Below are positions 1 through 6,221 of a DNA stretch of 13,549 nucleotides, in pieces (the first letter of the stretch is position 1; each line of letters starts with the position of its first letter). Source of the DNA: Terrimesophilobacter sp044464485 (lineage in GTDB: Bacteria > Actinomycetota > Actinomycetes > Actinomycetales > Microbacteriaceae); NCBI GenBank assembly GCA_044464485.1, contig JBIQLG010000018.1, positions 1 to 13,549 on the forward strand, read 5' to 3'. The notes under the pieces are model-generated. The model ran no database searches. It had not been told where the DNA came from and saw only the letters and a program-made list of their open reading frames with translations. Position numbers and translations under genes: made by a program.

Positions 1-1082
1 CTAAAGATGATGCGTTAGCTGCAGTATGGGGCGGACTGGTATTCGGCGCCGGCGGCGGAGGACTCGAAGCCGGACTGCGGAATGTCGACGCCGTCTTTGA
101 ACTGGGGCAACCGCGATTGGCGGCTCTCGATGATTTTGCCGACGACTCCCTGGCAGTAGTGACAACGGGCGTAGGGGCTCCCGGCCCGAAGAAGAAGCGC
201 GTGATCTTCCCGAGTGACGCGTTGCGTTCACTGTATCTACTGGAAGAAAAGATCAACGCGCACTCGGAGCCGGGCGCCAAAATCGTAGGCACGATCATCG
301 GTCACCCCGGTGCAGGCATGGTGCGTTCCTGGCTTCTTTCCGCCCTGGATGAACGCTATGCGGTGCTCGACTGCGCTACCAACGGGCGCGGTCACCCCTC
401 TGTTCGCATGGGCGGGCTGGGAATCACCGACGACCTCACTCACCGCATCTTCCTCACCGCCGCCGGCGGGCTCGATGACGTAGACGGTCGGATCGAGCTC
501 ACTGTCGAGAGCCCGCTTGGTCTGGGGTCTGACATCATCCGGAGAGCATCAGAATTGCTGGGTGGCAGCATTTCAGCTGCACGCGGTCCCTTCAGTATCG
601 GTTTCCTCAAGGAAGCAGGGGCGGTCGGATCGATTTCAGCTTCTATCGAGCTGGGTCGCGCCATGCTCGATGCGGAAGGTGGCTCCGCCGAATCAAAAAT
701 AGATGCCGTAGTCAATTGCCTTGGTGGCACCGTCAGTGCGCAAGGAAAAGTCACGTCCAATTCAACGAAGCTCGATGGCGCATATGACGTGGGAAACATT
801 GTGCTCGATTCGGGCAAGGGCGAAGTCGTTGTCGGCGTGGTCAACGAATTTCTCACGCTGGATGTGGACGGTGAGCGTCTTTCGACGTTCCCCGATCTGA
901 TTGTGTTGCTCTCCGCGTCGGATGGACTGCCTGTTGGTGCCGCCGTAGCAGCCGCTGGCGACGACATTGTCGTGATTACCGTGCCCCGCAACTCTATTCC
1001 CATTGGTAAAGGAGCCTATGAAAAGGCGGCCTATCCGAAAATTGAGAGGCTTTTAGACAAAGATTTAACCTCGTTTTTGTGA
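1..1082 (+). CDS. DUF917 family protein (S-methyl-thiohydantoin desulfurase-like), 5' end cut by window
   Basis: The frame is open from the left edge (first full codon at 3) to TGA at 1080-1082, giving 359 visible residues. DUF917 proteins are usually about 360-390 aa, so only a few N-terminal residues should be missing. The visible start carries the glycine-rich FGAGGGG element, followed by ELGQPRLAALDDF. Further on come DCATNGRGHPSVRMG, GAVGSISASIELGRAM and, near the C-terminus, VNEFLTLDVDGERLSTFPDL, all typical of the family. TTG at 117 is not the start, because conserved sequence continues upstream of it. Known members act on hydantoin-like or thiohydantoin substrates and often sit near hydantoinases and permeases; the substrate here is unknown. 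An IclR regulator starts 11 nt downstream. Third-position GC is lower than in panC or lysS, which suggests separate ancestry. Family assignment is fairly sure; function is not. Confidence 0.8.
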   Translation, partial: KDDALAAVWGGLVFGAGGGGLEAGLRNVDAVFELGQPRLAALDDFADDSLAVVTTGVGAPGPKKKRVIFPSDALRSLYLLEEKINAHSEPGAKIVGTIIGHPGAGMVRSWLLSALDERYAVLDCATNGRGHPSVRMGGLGITDDLTHRIFLTAAGGLDDVDGRIELTVESPLGLGSDIIRRASELLGGSISAARGPFSIGFLKEAGAVGSISASIELGRAMLDAEGGSAESKIDAVVNCLGGTVSAQGKVTSNSTKLDGAYDVGNIVLDSGKGEVVVGVVNEFLTLDVDGERLSTFPDLIVLLSASDGLPVGAAVAAAGDDIVVITVPRNSIPIGKGAYEKAAYPKIERLLDKDLTSFL

Positions 1083-1093
1083 TTGCCTGAACC

Positions 1094-1843
1094 ATGGAAT
1101 ATTCGTCGCTTCAGCGTGGCCTGCAGATTTTGGAACTCGTTCAGGAAAAGGGTCGTGCTTCCGCGACCGAAATCAGCCATAAGCTCGACCTCCCCCTCTC
1201 GACCGTGTATCGCTACATCGCGGTCCTTCGTGAGTCAGGTTTCGCAATCGAGGTCGATGGAACGCTCGTCCCCACGGAGCGGCTTGCCGAGGGTTGGTCG
1301 GATTCGTCCAATCTGGTTCGATTGGCTAATCCGACCCTCCATGCACTTCGCACGGAAATGAATATGACGAGTATTTTGGCAGTGCGCGTCCATACCGTAG
1401 CGCTGAGCCTGGCAGTCGCGTATGCACATCCCCAGCATCGAATATCGTTCCGGCGCGGCCAAATGCGCAGTCTTCACGCTGGAGCCAGCGCCCTGGCCCT
1501 GCTGGCGCACGCGCCGGACTCGATTGTCAAAGAGGTGCTCTCGCGCGGCTATCGAGGTTACACCGCCGCGACGTTGAGCCCGGCGCAGCTTGCGCACGAA
1601 CTCGAGCGGGTACGCACAAACGGCTACTCCATATCCGTGGGGCAAACCACTGCCGGAATGATGGGTTTTGGTGTTCCCGTCATCGTCCATGGTGCGTGCG
1701 CCGCCTCGCTGTCTCTCGTCGACGAGGTCGGATCGAAGCATGATTCCGAGCAGGAGATAGTCGATGCCCTCAAGTCGACGGCATCGGAACTGGGGCGGAA
1801 GATCATGCTCGGTGAAGAAGCATCTGATGCACCACCGAACTAG
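1094..1843 (+). CDS. IclR-family transcriptional regulator
   Basis: The product is 249 aa, the normal length for IclR proteins. Residues 5-60 form the winged helix-turn-helix (SLQRGLQILELV, then ASATEISHKLDLPLSTVYRYIAVL). Residues about 75-240 form the effector-binding domain, recognisable from LHAGASALALLAHAP, the NGYSISVGQ segment and GVPVIVHGACAASLSLV. The ATG at 1094 lies 11 nt after the DUF917 stop; an in-frame TTG at 1083 is possible but would add only non-conserved residues. IclR proteins usually control an adjacent catabolic operon in response to a small aromatic, acid or purine-type ligand. The location between DUF917 and the exporter suggests that it controls these two genes. It is probably co-transcribed with the DUF917 gene, which would make it autoregulated. 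No clear operator palindrome was seen in the 78-nt gap that follows. Confidence 0.88.
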   Translation: MEYSSLQRGLQILELVQEKGRASATEISHKLDLPLSTVYRYIAVLRESGFAIEVDGTLVPTERLAEGWSDSSNLVRLANPTLHALRTEMNMTSILAVRVHTVALSLAVAYAHPQHRISFRRGQMRSLHAGASALALLAHAPDSIVKEVLSRGYRGYTAATLSPAQLAHELERVRTNGYSISVGQTTAGMMGFGVPVIVHGACAASLSLVDEVGSKHDSEQEIVDALKSTASELGRKIMLGEEASDAPPN

Positions 1844-1921
1844 TTTTAGGCCCGCCAATGCACGCACTGGCACGTTAGGGTCGCCATCGTCGGGCTTCGG
1901 CTCACGTGAAAGGTAACAACC

Positions 1922-3163
1922 GTGAGCAGCATGTTCAGTTCCTTGGGGAGCCCAACGTATCGAATTTGGTTTGGCGGCACGTTGGTGTCCAATGCGGGAA
2001 CGTGGATGCAGGCGACGGTGCAGAACTGGGTTGTTCTCGCCGAACTCACTGACAACAACGCCACCGCCGTCGGGATCACGATTGGTCTGCAGCTCGGCCC
2101 TCAGTTGCTTCTCGTGCCCTGGTCCGGAGTGGTGGCCGACCGATTTGACCGCCGCCACATTCTGCTGACCACCCAGTCGATGATGCTCCTTCTGGGGATG
2201 TCTCTGGGAATTCTGCACCTCGCCGGCATGACCCAGCTTTGGCACCTGTTCCTATTTGCGTTCCTATTCGGCTGCACGAATGCTTTTGACGCTCCCGCTC
2301 GCCAGGCGATGGTGGGTGACTTGGTAGCGCACGAACAACTCACCAACGCGGTTGCGCTCAACTCTGCGTCGTGGAACACGGCACGGCTCGTAGGGCCGGC
2401 TTTAGCAGGAATTCTCATCGTCGCGCTCGGAAGCGGATGGGTCTTCATTATTAACGCGACCACATTCCTTGGCGCAATAGTCGCGCTGCTCTTCATGCGC
2501 ATTGAACGCATCGTCAAAGTCAGTACCGGTGAAGGTTTCTGGTCTGAGGTGCGTGATGGCCTGAAATACGTTGCGGGAAGGCCAAACCTGATTGCCGCGT
2601 TTTGCATCGCGTTCGTGATGGGCGGATTTGGGATGAATTCGCCAATTTTCACCTCCACGATGTCCATGATGTTTGGCCGTGGTGCCGCAGGGTATGGTTT
2701 CCTCTCGTCAATTTTCGCAGTCGGAGCAATAGTCGGTGCGCTGCTCGCTGCTCGCCGAAAGGGTCCAAAGGCTCGAATTATTACCATCGCGGCGGGTGCG
2801 TACGGCACTCTTTCCGCGATAGCGGCATTTATGCCAACGTTCGAGGCGTATGCAGCGATGACGATCCTCACCGGCTTTGCCATAGTCTCCACGACCATCA
2901 CGACCAATGGCTATGTCCAGGAGGAAGCGGATCCGAGGTTGCGCGGTCGCGTAATGGCGCTTTATATGGCCACGCTGATGGGAGGAGCACCCGCCGGGGC
3001 GCTTTTCGCGGGTTGGATTGCAGATGCCTTTGGCGCACGCTGGAGCGTGGGAGTTGGAGCTGGCGCAGGACTTGTGGCCTGCATGATCGGAATTGTGTGG
3101 CAGTGGTCGAGCGCGAGAACGCAGCGCCGACTCGCTGTTGGATTAGCGACAACGGTAGATTGA
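1922..3163 (+). CDS. MFS transporter (EntS/MFS_3-like exporter)
   Basis: The product is 413 aa with about 12 hydrophobic segments, as expected for a major facilitator superfamily permease. MFS motif A lies between helices 2 and 3 (GVVADRFDRR, residues 69-78). The N-terminal GTWMQATVQNWVV, the middle NAVALNSASWNTARLVGPALAG, and RLRGRVMALYMATLMGGAP near helix 11 are typical of the EntS-like MFS_3 group, which are mostly exporters of siderophores, drugs or metabolites by proton antiport. The start is GTG at 1922, supported by GAAAGGT at 1908-1913 about 8 nt upstream. It lies 78 nt after the IclR gene in the same direction, so it may be part of the same unit or have its own promoter. The substrate cannot be told from sequence. 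The stop lies only 4 nt before panC. Confidence 0.88.
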   Translation: MSSMFSSLGSPTYRIWFGGTLVSNAGTWMQATVQNWVVLAELTDNNATAVGITIGLQLGPQLLLVPWSGVVADRFDRRHILLTTQSMMLLLGMSLGILHLAGMTQLWHLFLFAFLFGCTNAFDAPARQAMVGDLVAHEQLTNAVALNSASWNTARLVGPALAGILIVALGSGWVFIINATTFLGAIVALLFMRIERIVKVSTGEGFWSEVRDGLKYVAGRPNLIAAFCIAFVMGGFGMNSPIFTSTMSMMFGRGAAGYGFLSSIFAVGAIVGALLAARRKGPKARIITIAAGAYGTLSAIAAFMPTFEAYAAMTILTGFAIVSTTITTNGYVQEEADPRLRGRVMALYMATLMGGAPAGALFAGWIADAFGARWSVGVGAGAGLVACMIGIVWQWSSARTQRRLAVGLATTVD

Positions 3164-3167
3164 GCCG

Positions 3168-4016
3168 GTGGCACTCACTCGCAACCCGCCTCGCGTCGAA
3201 GTCTTGTCGACGATCCCCAGCATGAGGTTGCGAAGGACGAAGGCCGGCACTGTCGCACTCGTTCCCACGATGGGTGCCCTGCACGACGGGCATCTCGCAC
3301 TCGTGGCGCGTGCACGCGAGCTCGCCGAGACGGTCGTGGTCTCCATCTTCGTGAACCCGCTGCAGTTCGGCGAACCGGAGGATCTCGACCGCTACCCGCG
3401 CGATCTGGCTGCCGACGTGGCGAAATTGCCGCGCGGCACCGTCGTGTTTGCACCGCCGGTCGAGGAGCTCTATCCGCATCGCGTATCGGACACGCTCGTG
3501 ACTGCGGGCAATGTGGCAACGCGATTCGAGGGCGCGAGCCGCCCCGGGCACTTCGACGGGATGCTCACGGTCGTGGCGAAACTGTTCAATATCGTCACGC
3601 CGGATGTCGCCGTGTTCGGTCAAAAGGATGCCCAGCAGGTTTTTCTCGTGCAGCGCATGGTGCGCGACCTCAATTTTCCTGTTTCCGTCGACGTCGTCCA
3701 GACCGTGCGCGAGCCTGACGGACTCGCGCTTTCCAGTCGCAATCGCTTCCTGAACCCGGAGGAGCGCACCGCGTCGCTTGCGCTCTCGCGCGCGCTTGCA
3801 GCTGCGGCAGAATGCGACACGGTGGCGGCTGCGCGCACGGCTGCGCGGAGGGCTTTGGAGGAACAGCCGGGCGTCGAGCCGGACTACGCAGAACTCGTCG
3901 ATCCCGAAACTTTCCTGCCGGTTCCACCGGACTACCGAGGGCGCGTGACGGCAATCGTGGCTGCACGGCTCGGCACGACGCGGCTTATCGACAACCGCGC
4001 GTTCCAACTCGGCTGA
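3168..4016 (+). CDS. panC: Pantothenate synthetase
   Basis: PanC joins D-pantoate and beta-alanine using ATP, through a pantoyl-adenylate, the last step of vitamin B5 synthesis in the cytoplasm. At 282 aa it matches the usual length. Visible motifs: PTMGALHDGH (residues 33-42, with the HxGH-type ATP-binding histidines 39 and 42), VSIFVNPLQFGEPEDLDRYPR, GHFDGMLTVVAKLFNIV, FGQKDAQQ (Lys153) and LSSRNRF (188-194, ATP binding). The C-terminal dimer domain ends with ARLGTTRLIDN. GTG at 3168 is chosen because it gives the normal 30-odd residues before PTMG; ATG at 3222 would cut into the first strand. No strong Shine-Dalgarno sequence is visible, so translation may depend on coupling to the MFS stop 4 nt upstream. 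GC content rises sharply compared with the preceding genes. Confidence 0.96.
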   Translation: MALTRNPPRVEVLSTIPSMRLRRTKAGTVALVPTMGALHDGHLALVARARELAETVVVSIFVNPLQFGEPEDLDRYPRDLAADVAKLPRGTVVFAPPVEELYPHRVSDTLVTAGNVATRFEGASRPGHFDGMLTVVAKLFNIVTPDVAVFGQKDAQQVFLVQRMVRDLNFPVSVDVVQTVREPDGLALSSRNRFLNPEERTASLALSRALAAAAECDTVAAARTAARRALEEQPGVEPDYAELVDPETFLPVPPDYRGRVTAIVAARLGTTRLIDNRAFQLG

Positions 4017-4028
4017 GTCCTTCGCTCC

Positions 4029-4061
4029 GTCAGGAGCTCGCGAAGCGGCCGTCTCGATGGG
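4029..4061 (-). repeat. Degenerate REP-like unit in inverse orientation
   Basis: Read on the minus strand this stretch follows the pattern TCGAGAC ... GCTTCGCGAGCTCCTGACG, resembling the units of the array at 4098-4239 but with several mismatches. It starts 13 nt after the panC stop. The neighbouring bases also allow a 6-bp stem (GGCCGT at 4047-4052 with ACGGCC at 4063-4068, 10-nt loop). No T-run follows, so it is not a classical terminator, though it could still act at the panC 3' end. Assignment as a diverged copy is by eye. Confidence 0.45.
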
Positions 4062-4097
4062 AACGGCCCTCTCAACACAGCATTCTCAACGGTGATC

Positions 4098-4239
4098 CCC
4101 TTCGAGACGCTGGCCGGGCCGGCTCCTCAGGGGCGGTCTTCACACCCTTCGAGACGCTGGCCATGCCAGCTCCTCAGGGGGCGGTCTTCACACCCTTCGA
4201 GACGCTGGCCGGGCCAGCTCCTCAGGGGGCGGCCTTCAC
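4098..4239. repeat. Three tandem 47-48 nt palindromic REP-like units
   Basis: Three near-identical units lie head to tail: 4098-4144, 4145-4192 and 4193-4239. Each starts CCCTTCGAGACGCTGGCC and continues through CTCCTCAGGGG to CTTCAC. The core of each is a dyad, GCTGG..CCAGC (perfect GCTGGCC/GGCCAGC in unit 3), with outer CCCT/AGGG pairing, so each can fold into a hairpin. Units 1 and 2 differ in the loop (GGGCCGG against ATGCCAG), which keeps partial pairing. The array fills most of the 270-nt panC-lysS gap. Dispersed palindromes with a TTCGAGAC...CTCCTCAGGG pattern are, from memory, common in Microbacteriaceae intergenic regions. They may end panC transcription or protect mRNA ends. Open frames run through the repeats on both strands, but I consider them non-coding. 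Confidence 0.8.
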
Positions 4240-4286
4240 CCTGCTGCTGTCGGTAAACTTGCGGGGACTCGAGGAGACGCACCACC

Positions 4287-5804
4287 ATGACCGACACCCC
4301 AGGCACCGAGCCTGCAATGACCGAGCCTGAACTTACCGAAATTGAGGTCAGCGAACAGAAGGCAGTGCGGCTCGGCAAGCGCGAACGGCTCATCGCAACC
4401 GGTGCCGAAGCGTATCCGGTCGAGTTGCCGATCACACACACCATTCCAGCTGTGCGCAAGAGCTTCGGCGATCTGGAAGCGGATGCCACGACTGGCGTGA
4501 CGGTCGGCCTCGCGGGGCGCATCGTGCACCTCCGCAACACGGGCAAGCTGTGCTTCGCCGCGCTGCAGAGCGGGGATGGCGCGCGCATCCAGGCGATGGT
4601 CTCGCTCGCGGAGGTGGGCGAGGAATCGCTTGACGAGTGGAAAGAGCTCGTCGACCTCGGCGATCACCTCTTTGTGTCCGGCGAGGTCATCTCGTCGCGG
4701 CGGGGTGAACTGTCCGTGCTGGTCAAGGAATGGAAGATCGCGGCGAAAGCTCTGCGCCCGCTGCCGAACCTGCACTCCGAGCTGAGTGAAGAAACCCGCG
4801 TGCGCCAACGATACCTCGACCTCATTGCGCGATCGGCAGCACGCGACAACGTGCGTGCCCGCGCTGCCGTCAACGCATCGCTGCGCGCCACATTCTCCGC
4901 GCACGACTATCTCGAAGTCGAAACCCCCATGCTTCAAACCATGCACGGAGGGGCATCCGCCCGGCCGTTCGTCACGCACAGCAATGCGTTCGACACGGAG
5001 CTGTTCCTTCGGATCGCGCCAGAACTGTTTCTCAAGCGCGCCGTCGTCGGTGGCCTGGAGCGCGTCTTCGAGATCAACCGCAACTTCCGCAACGAGGGGG
5101 CGGACTCCACGCACAGCCCGGAGTTCGCGATGCTCGAGGCGTATCAGGCGTACGGCAACTACAACCAGATGGCCGCACTCACGCAAGAGCTCGTGCAGAA
5201 CGCGGCGCTCGCGGTCGCGGGTTCGCACGTCGTTACCTGGGCTGACGGCACCGAATACGACCTCGGTGGCGAGTGGGACTGGATGTCGATGTACGAGTCG
5301 CTGAGCGACGCGTGCGGGATCGAGATCACCCCCGAAACGCCGAAGGCCGAGCTGCAACTCATGGCCGACAGGCTTGAACTCGAGGTGCAGCATCCGACGG
5401 CGGGAAAACTGGTGGAGGAGCTCTGGGAGCACTTCGTGAAGTCGAAACTTGAGCGGCCCACTTTTGTCGCAGACTTTCCCGCAGAAACCTCCCCGCTCGT
5501 GCGCGACCACCGCTCGAAACCGGGGCGGGTGGAAAAGTGGGACCTCTACGTTCGCGGTTTCGAACTGGCGACCGGATATTCCGAACTGGTGGATCCCGTC
5601 ATCCAGCGCGAACGCTTCGTTGCGCAAGCGGCGCTCGGTGCGAAGGGCGACCACGAGGCGATGCGGTTGGACGAAGAATTCCTCACCGCGCTGGAGCACG
5701 GGATGCCGCCGAGCGGTGGAATGGGGATGGGCATCGATCGCCTGCTCATGGCGATCACGGGTCTCGGCATTCGCGAGACGATTCTGTTCCCGCTCGTCAA
5801 GTAG
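4287..5804 (+). CDS. lysS: Lysyl-tRNA synthetase, class II
   Basis: LysS charges tRNA-Lys with lysine in an ATP-dependent reaction; it is cytoplasmic and essential. The 505-aa product has the class II LysS layout. An N-terminal OB-fold for anticodon binding lies at about residues 70-165 (VGLAGRIVHLRNTGK onward). Motif 1 surrounds YLEVETPMLQ. Motif 2 is ERVFEINRNFRNEGADSTHSPEF, with its key arginine at about 268. Motif 3 is GGMGMGIDRLLMAITG, with its arginine at about 485. ATG at 4287 is preceded by GAGGAG at 4271-4276, 10 nt upstream. ATG at 4317 is a less likely start because it lacks such a site. Expression probably starts in or after the repeat-filled gap; no convincing promoter was identified. 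The stop codon is also the first three bases of the 13-nt repeat array. In Actinobacteria lysS commonly lies close to clpC, as here. Confidence 0.97.
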   Translation: MTDTPGTEPAMTEPELTEIEVSEQKAVRLGKRERLIATGAEAYPVELPITHTIPAVRKSFGDLEADATTGVTVGLAGRIVHLRNTGKLCFAALQSGDGARIQAMVSLAEVGEESLDEWKELVDLGDHLFVSGEVISSRRGELSVLVKEWKIAAKALRPLPNLHSELSEETRVRQRYLDLIARSAARDNVRARAAVNASLRATFSAHDYLEVETPMLQTMHGGASARPFVTHSNAFDTELFLRIAPELFLKRAVVGGLERVFEINRNFRNEGADSTHSPEFAMLEAYQAYGNYNQMAALTQELVQNAALAVAGSHVVTWADGTEYDLGGEWDWMSMYESLSDACGIEITPETPKAELQLMADRLELEVQHPTAGKLVEELWEHFVKSKLERPTFVADFPAETSPLVRDHRSKPGRVEKWDLYVRGFELATGYSELVDPVIQRERFVAQAALGAKGDHEAMRLDEEFLTALEHGMPPSGGMGMGIDRLLMAITGLGIRETILFPLVK

Positions 5805-5853
5805 CGAAGAGAGGTAGCGAAGAGAGGTAGCGAAGAGAGGTAGCGTAGAGACC
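5802..5853 (+). repeat. Four tandem 13-nt repeats carrying Shine-Dalgarno-like and stop motifs
   Basis: TAGCGAAGAGAGG occurs three times without mismatch (5802-5814, 5815-5827, 5828-5840), followed by a fourth changed copy, TAGCGTAGAGACC (5841-5853), directly before the GTG start at 5854. The first TAG is the lysS stop codon. Because 13 is not a multiple of 3, the successive TAG triplets fall in all three frames. Each copy contains AGAGAGG, similar to a Shine-Dalgarno core; the last perfect one ends 13 nt before GTG 5854, rather far for initiation. Such arrays can change copy number by slippage, which would alter the lysS-to-next-gene spacing. Confidence 0.95.
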
Positions 5854-6036
5854 GTGATTCAGGACTTTTGGTTGAATGCGCTGTACTCGGTTGTCCCGAC
5901 CGTTCTCATGGGTCTGCTGTTCTGGATGATCATGCGCGCGATCTTCCGCGCCGACCGAACCGAGCGAAAGGTGTATGCCACCATCGAAGCTGAAGAGCGC
6001 GCAAGACTGGGACTGCCTCCCACGCCGAACGCCTAG
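5854..6036 (+). CDS. Small conserved-type membrane protein downstream of lysS
   Basis: The product is 60 aa. Residues about 9-32 (ALYSVVPTVLMGLLFWMIMR) form one membrane helix. A basic stretch follows (RADRTERKVY), then an acidic/basic helix (IEAEERARLGLPP), so the C-terminal tail is probably cytoplasmic. Short proteins with an FW..MR.I.RADR.ER..YA.IE.EERAR.GLPP pattern are, to my knowledge, common directly after lysS in Actinobacteria; their role is unknown. The start is GTG at 5854, 49 nt after the lysS stop, with the 13-nt repeats in between. Initiation by ribosomes coming off lysS, or from the AGAGAGG motifs, is likely. No enzymatic motif is visible. Confidence 0.82.
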   Translation: MIQDFWLNALYSVVPTVLMGLLFWMIMRAIFRADRTERKVYATIEAEERARLGLPPTPNA

Positions 6037-6075
6037 CGTTCTTTCAGGATCCACGAAACCAACATTGCGAGTCGA

Positions 6076-6091
6076 CTGCACGAATGTGCAG
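6076..6091 (+). terminator. Short hairpin after the lysS unit
   Basis: CTGCAC (6076-6081) and GTGCAG (6086-6091) form a perfect 6-bp stem with a GAAT loop, 40 nt after the stop of the small membrane protein gene. The following AAATCGAATCAATTCT is AT-rich but has no T-run, so an intrinsic terminator is only possible. An operator or chance dyad is also plausible. The ATG at 6084 lies inside this hairpin and is not used as a start. Confidence 0.3.
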
Positions 6092-6120
6092 AAATCGAAT
6101 CAATTCTGCTCATTCGCGCG

Positions 6121-6145
6121 TTCTAGCTAGAATTTCGCGTATACC
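6121..6145 (+). promoter_or_regulatory. Putative promoter region with perfect TTCTAGCTAGAA palindrome
   Basis: A perfect 12-bp palindrome (6121-6132) lies 7 nt upstream of TATACC (6140-6145), a reasonable -10 hexamer. No good -35 is visible at 16-19 nt spacing, so an activator may be needed; the palindrome falls in the spacer between the core elements. Transcription would start near 6152 and give a leader of about 70 nt for the secreted nuclease gene. This is inference from pattern only. Confidence 0.35.
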
Positions 6146-6154
6146 GCTTCCGGT

Positions 6155-6174
6155 CTACCCCCCTTCAGGGGTAG
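6155..6174 (+). promoter_or_regulatory. CTACCCC-N6-GGGGTAG dyad in nuclease gene leader
   Basis: Two 7-nt arms, CTACCCC (6155-6161) and GGGGTAG (6168-6174), are perfectly complementary with a 6-nt loop. The position just downstream of the likely transcription start suits a repressor operator. TACCCC-spacer-GGGGTA resembles operators of CsoR-type metal-sensing repressors. It could equally form an RNA hairpin in the leader, or bind a response regulator. No regulator gene for it is recognisable in the window. Confidence 0.4.
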
Positions 6175-6221
6175 CGTCGGCGAAACCACAGTCAGTGTTG
6201 ACCGTCGATCCGGGAGCATCA

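Noticed and set aside
117..1082. TTG at 117 as start of the DUF917 gene
   Set aside because: The same frame is open to the window edge and encodes conserved FGAGGGG and ELGQPRL upstream of it.
4098..4239. CRISPR array
   Set aside because: Repeats are directly adjacent without unique spacers and are self-palindromic, so they fit REP-like elements.
4235..4259. Possible lysS promoter TTCACC ... TAAACT
   Set aside because: Spacing of 13 nt is too short for a normal sigma-70-type promoter.
3812..4330. Open frame through panC end and the REP-like array with repeated FTPFETLA-PAPQGA
   Set aside because: The repeat is 47-48 nt palindromic DNA with an odd-length first unit; the coding appearance comes from stop-poor GC-rich sequence.
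4236..5699. 487-codon open frame antisense to lysS
   Set aside because: Composition is a shadow of high-GC lysS codons; no recognisable motif, and lysS itself is certain.
6084..6221. Longer nuclease gene starting at ATG 6084
   Set aside because: The extra 46 residues are not conserved-looking, would bury the signal peptide, and the ATG lies in a hairpin without a ribosome site; ATG 6222 has GGGAG and a clean signal peptide.
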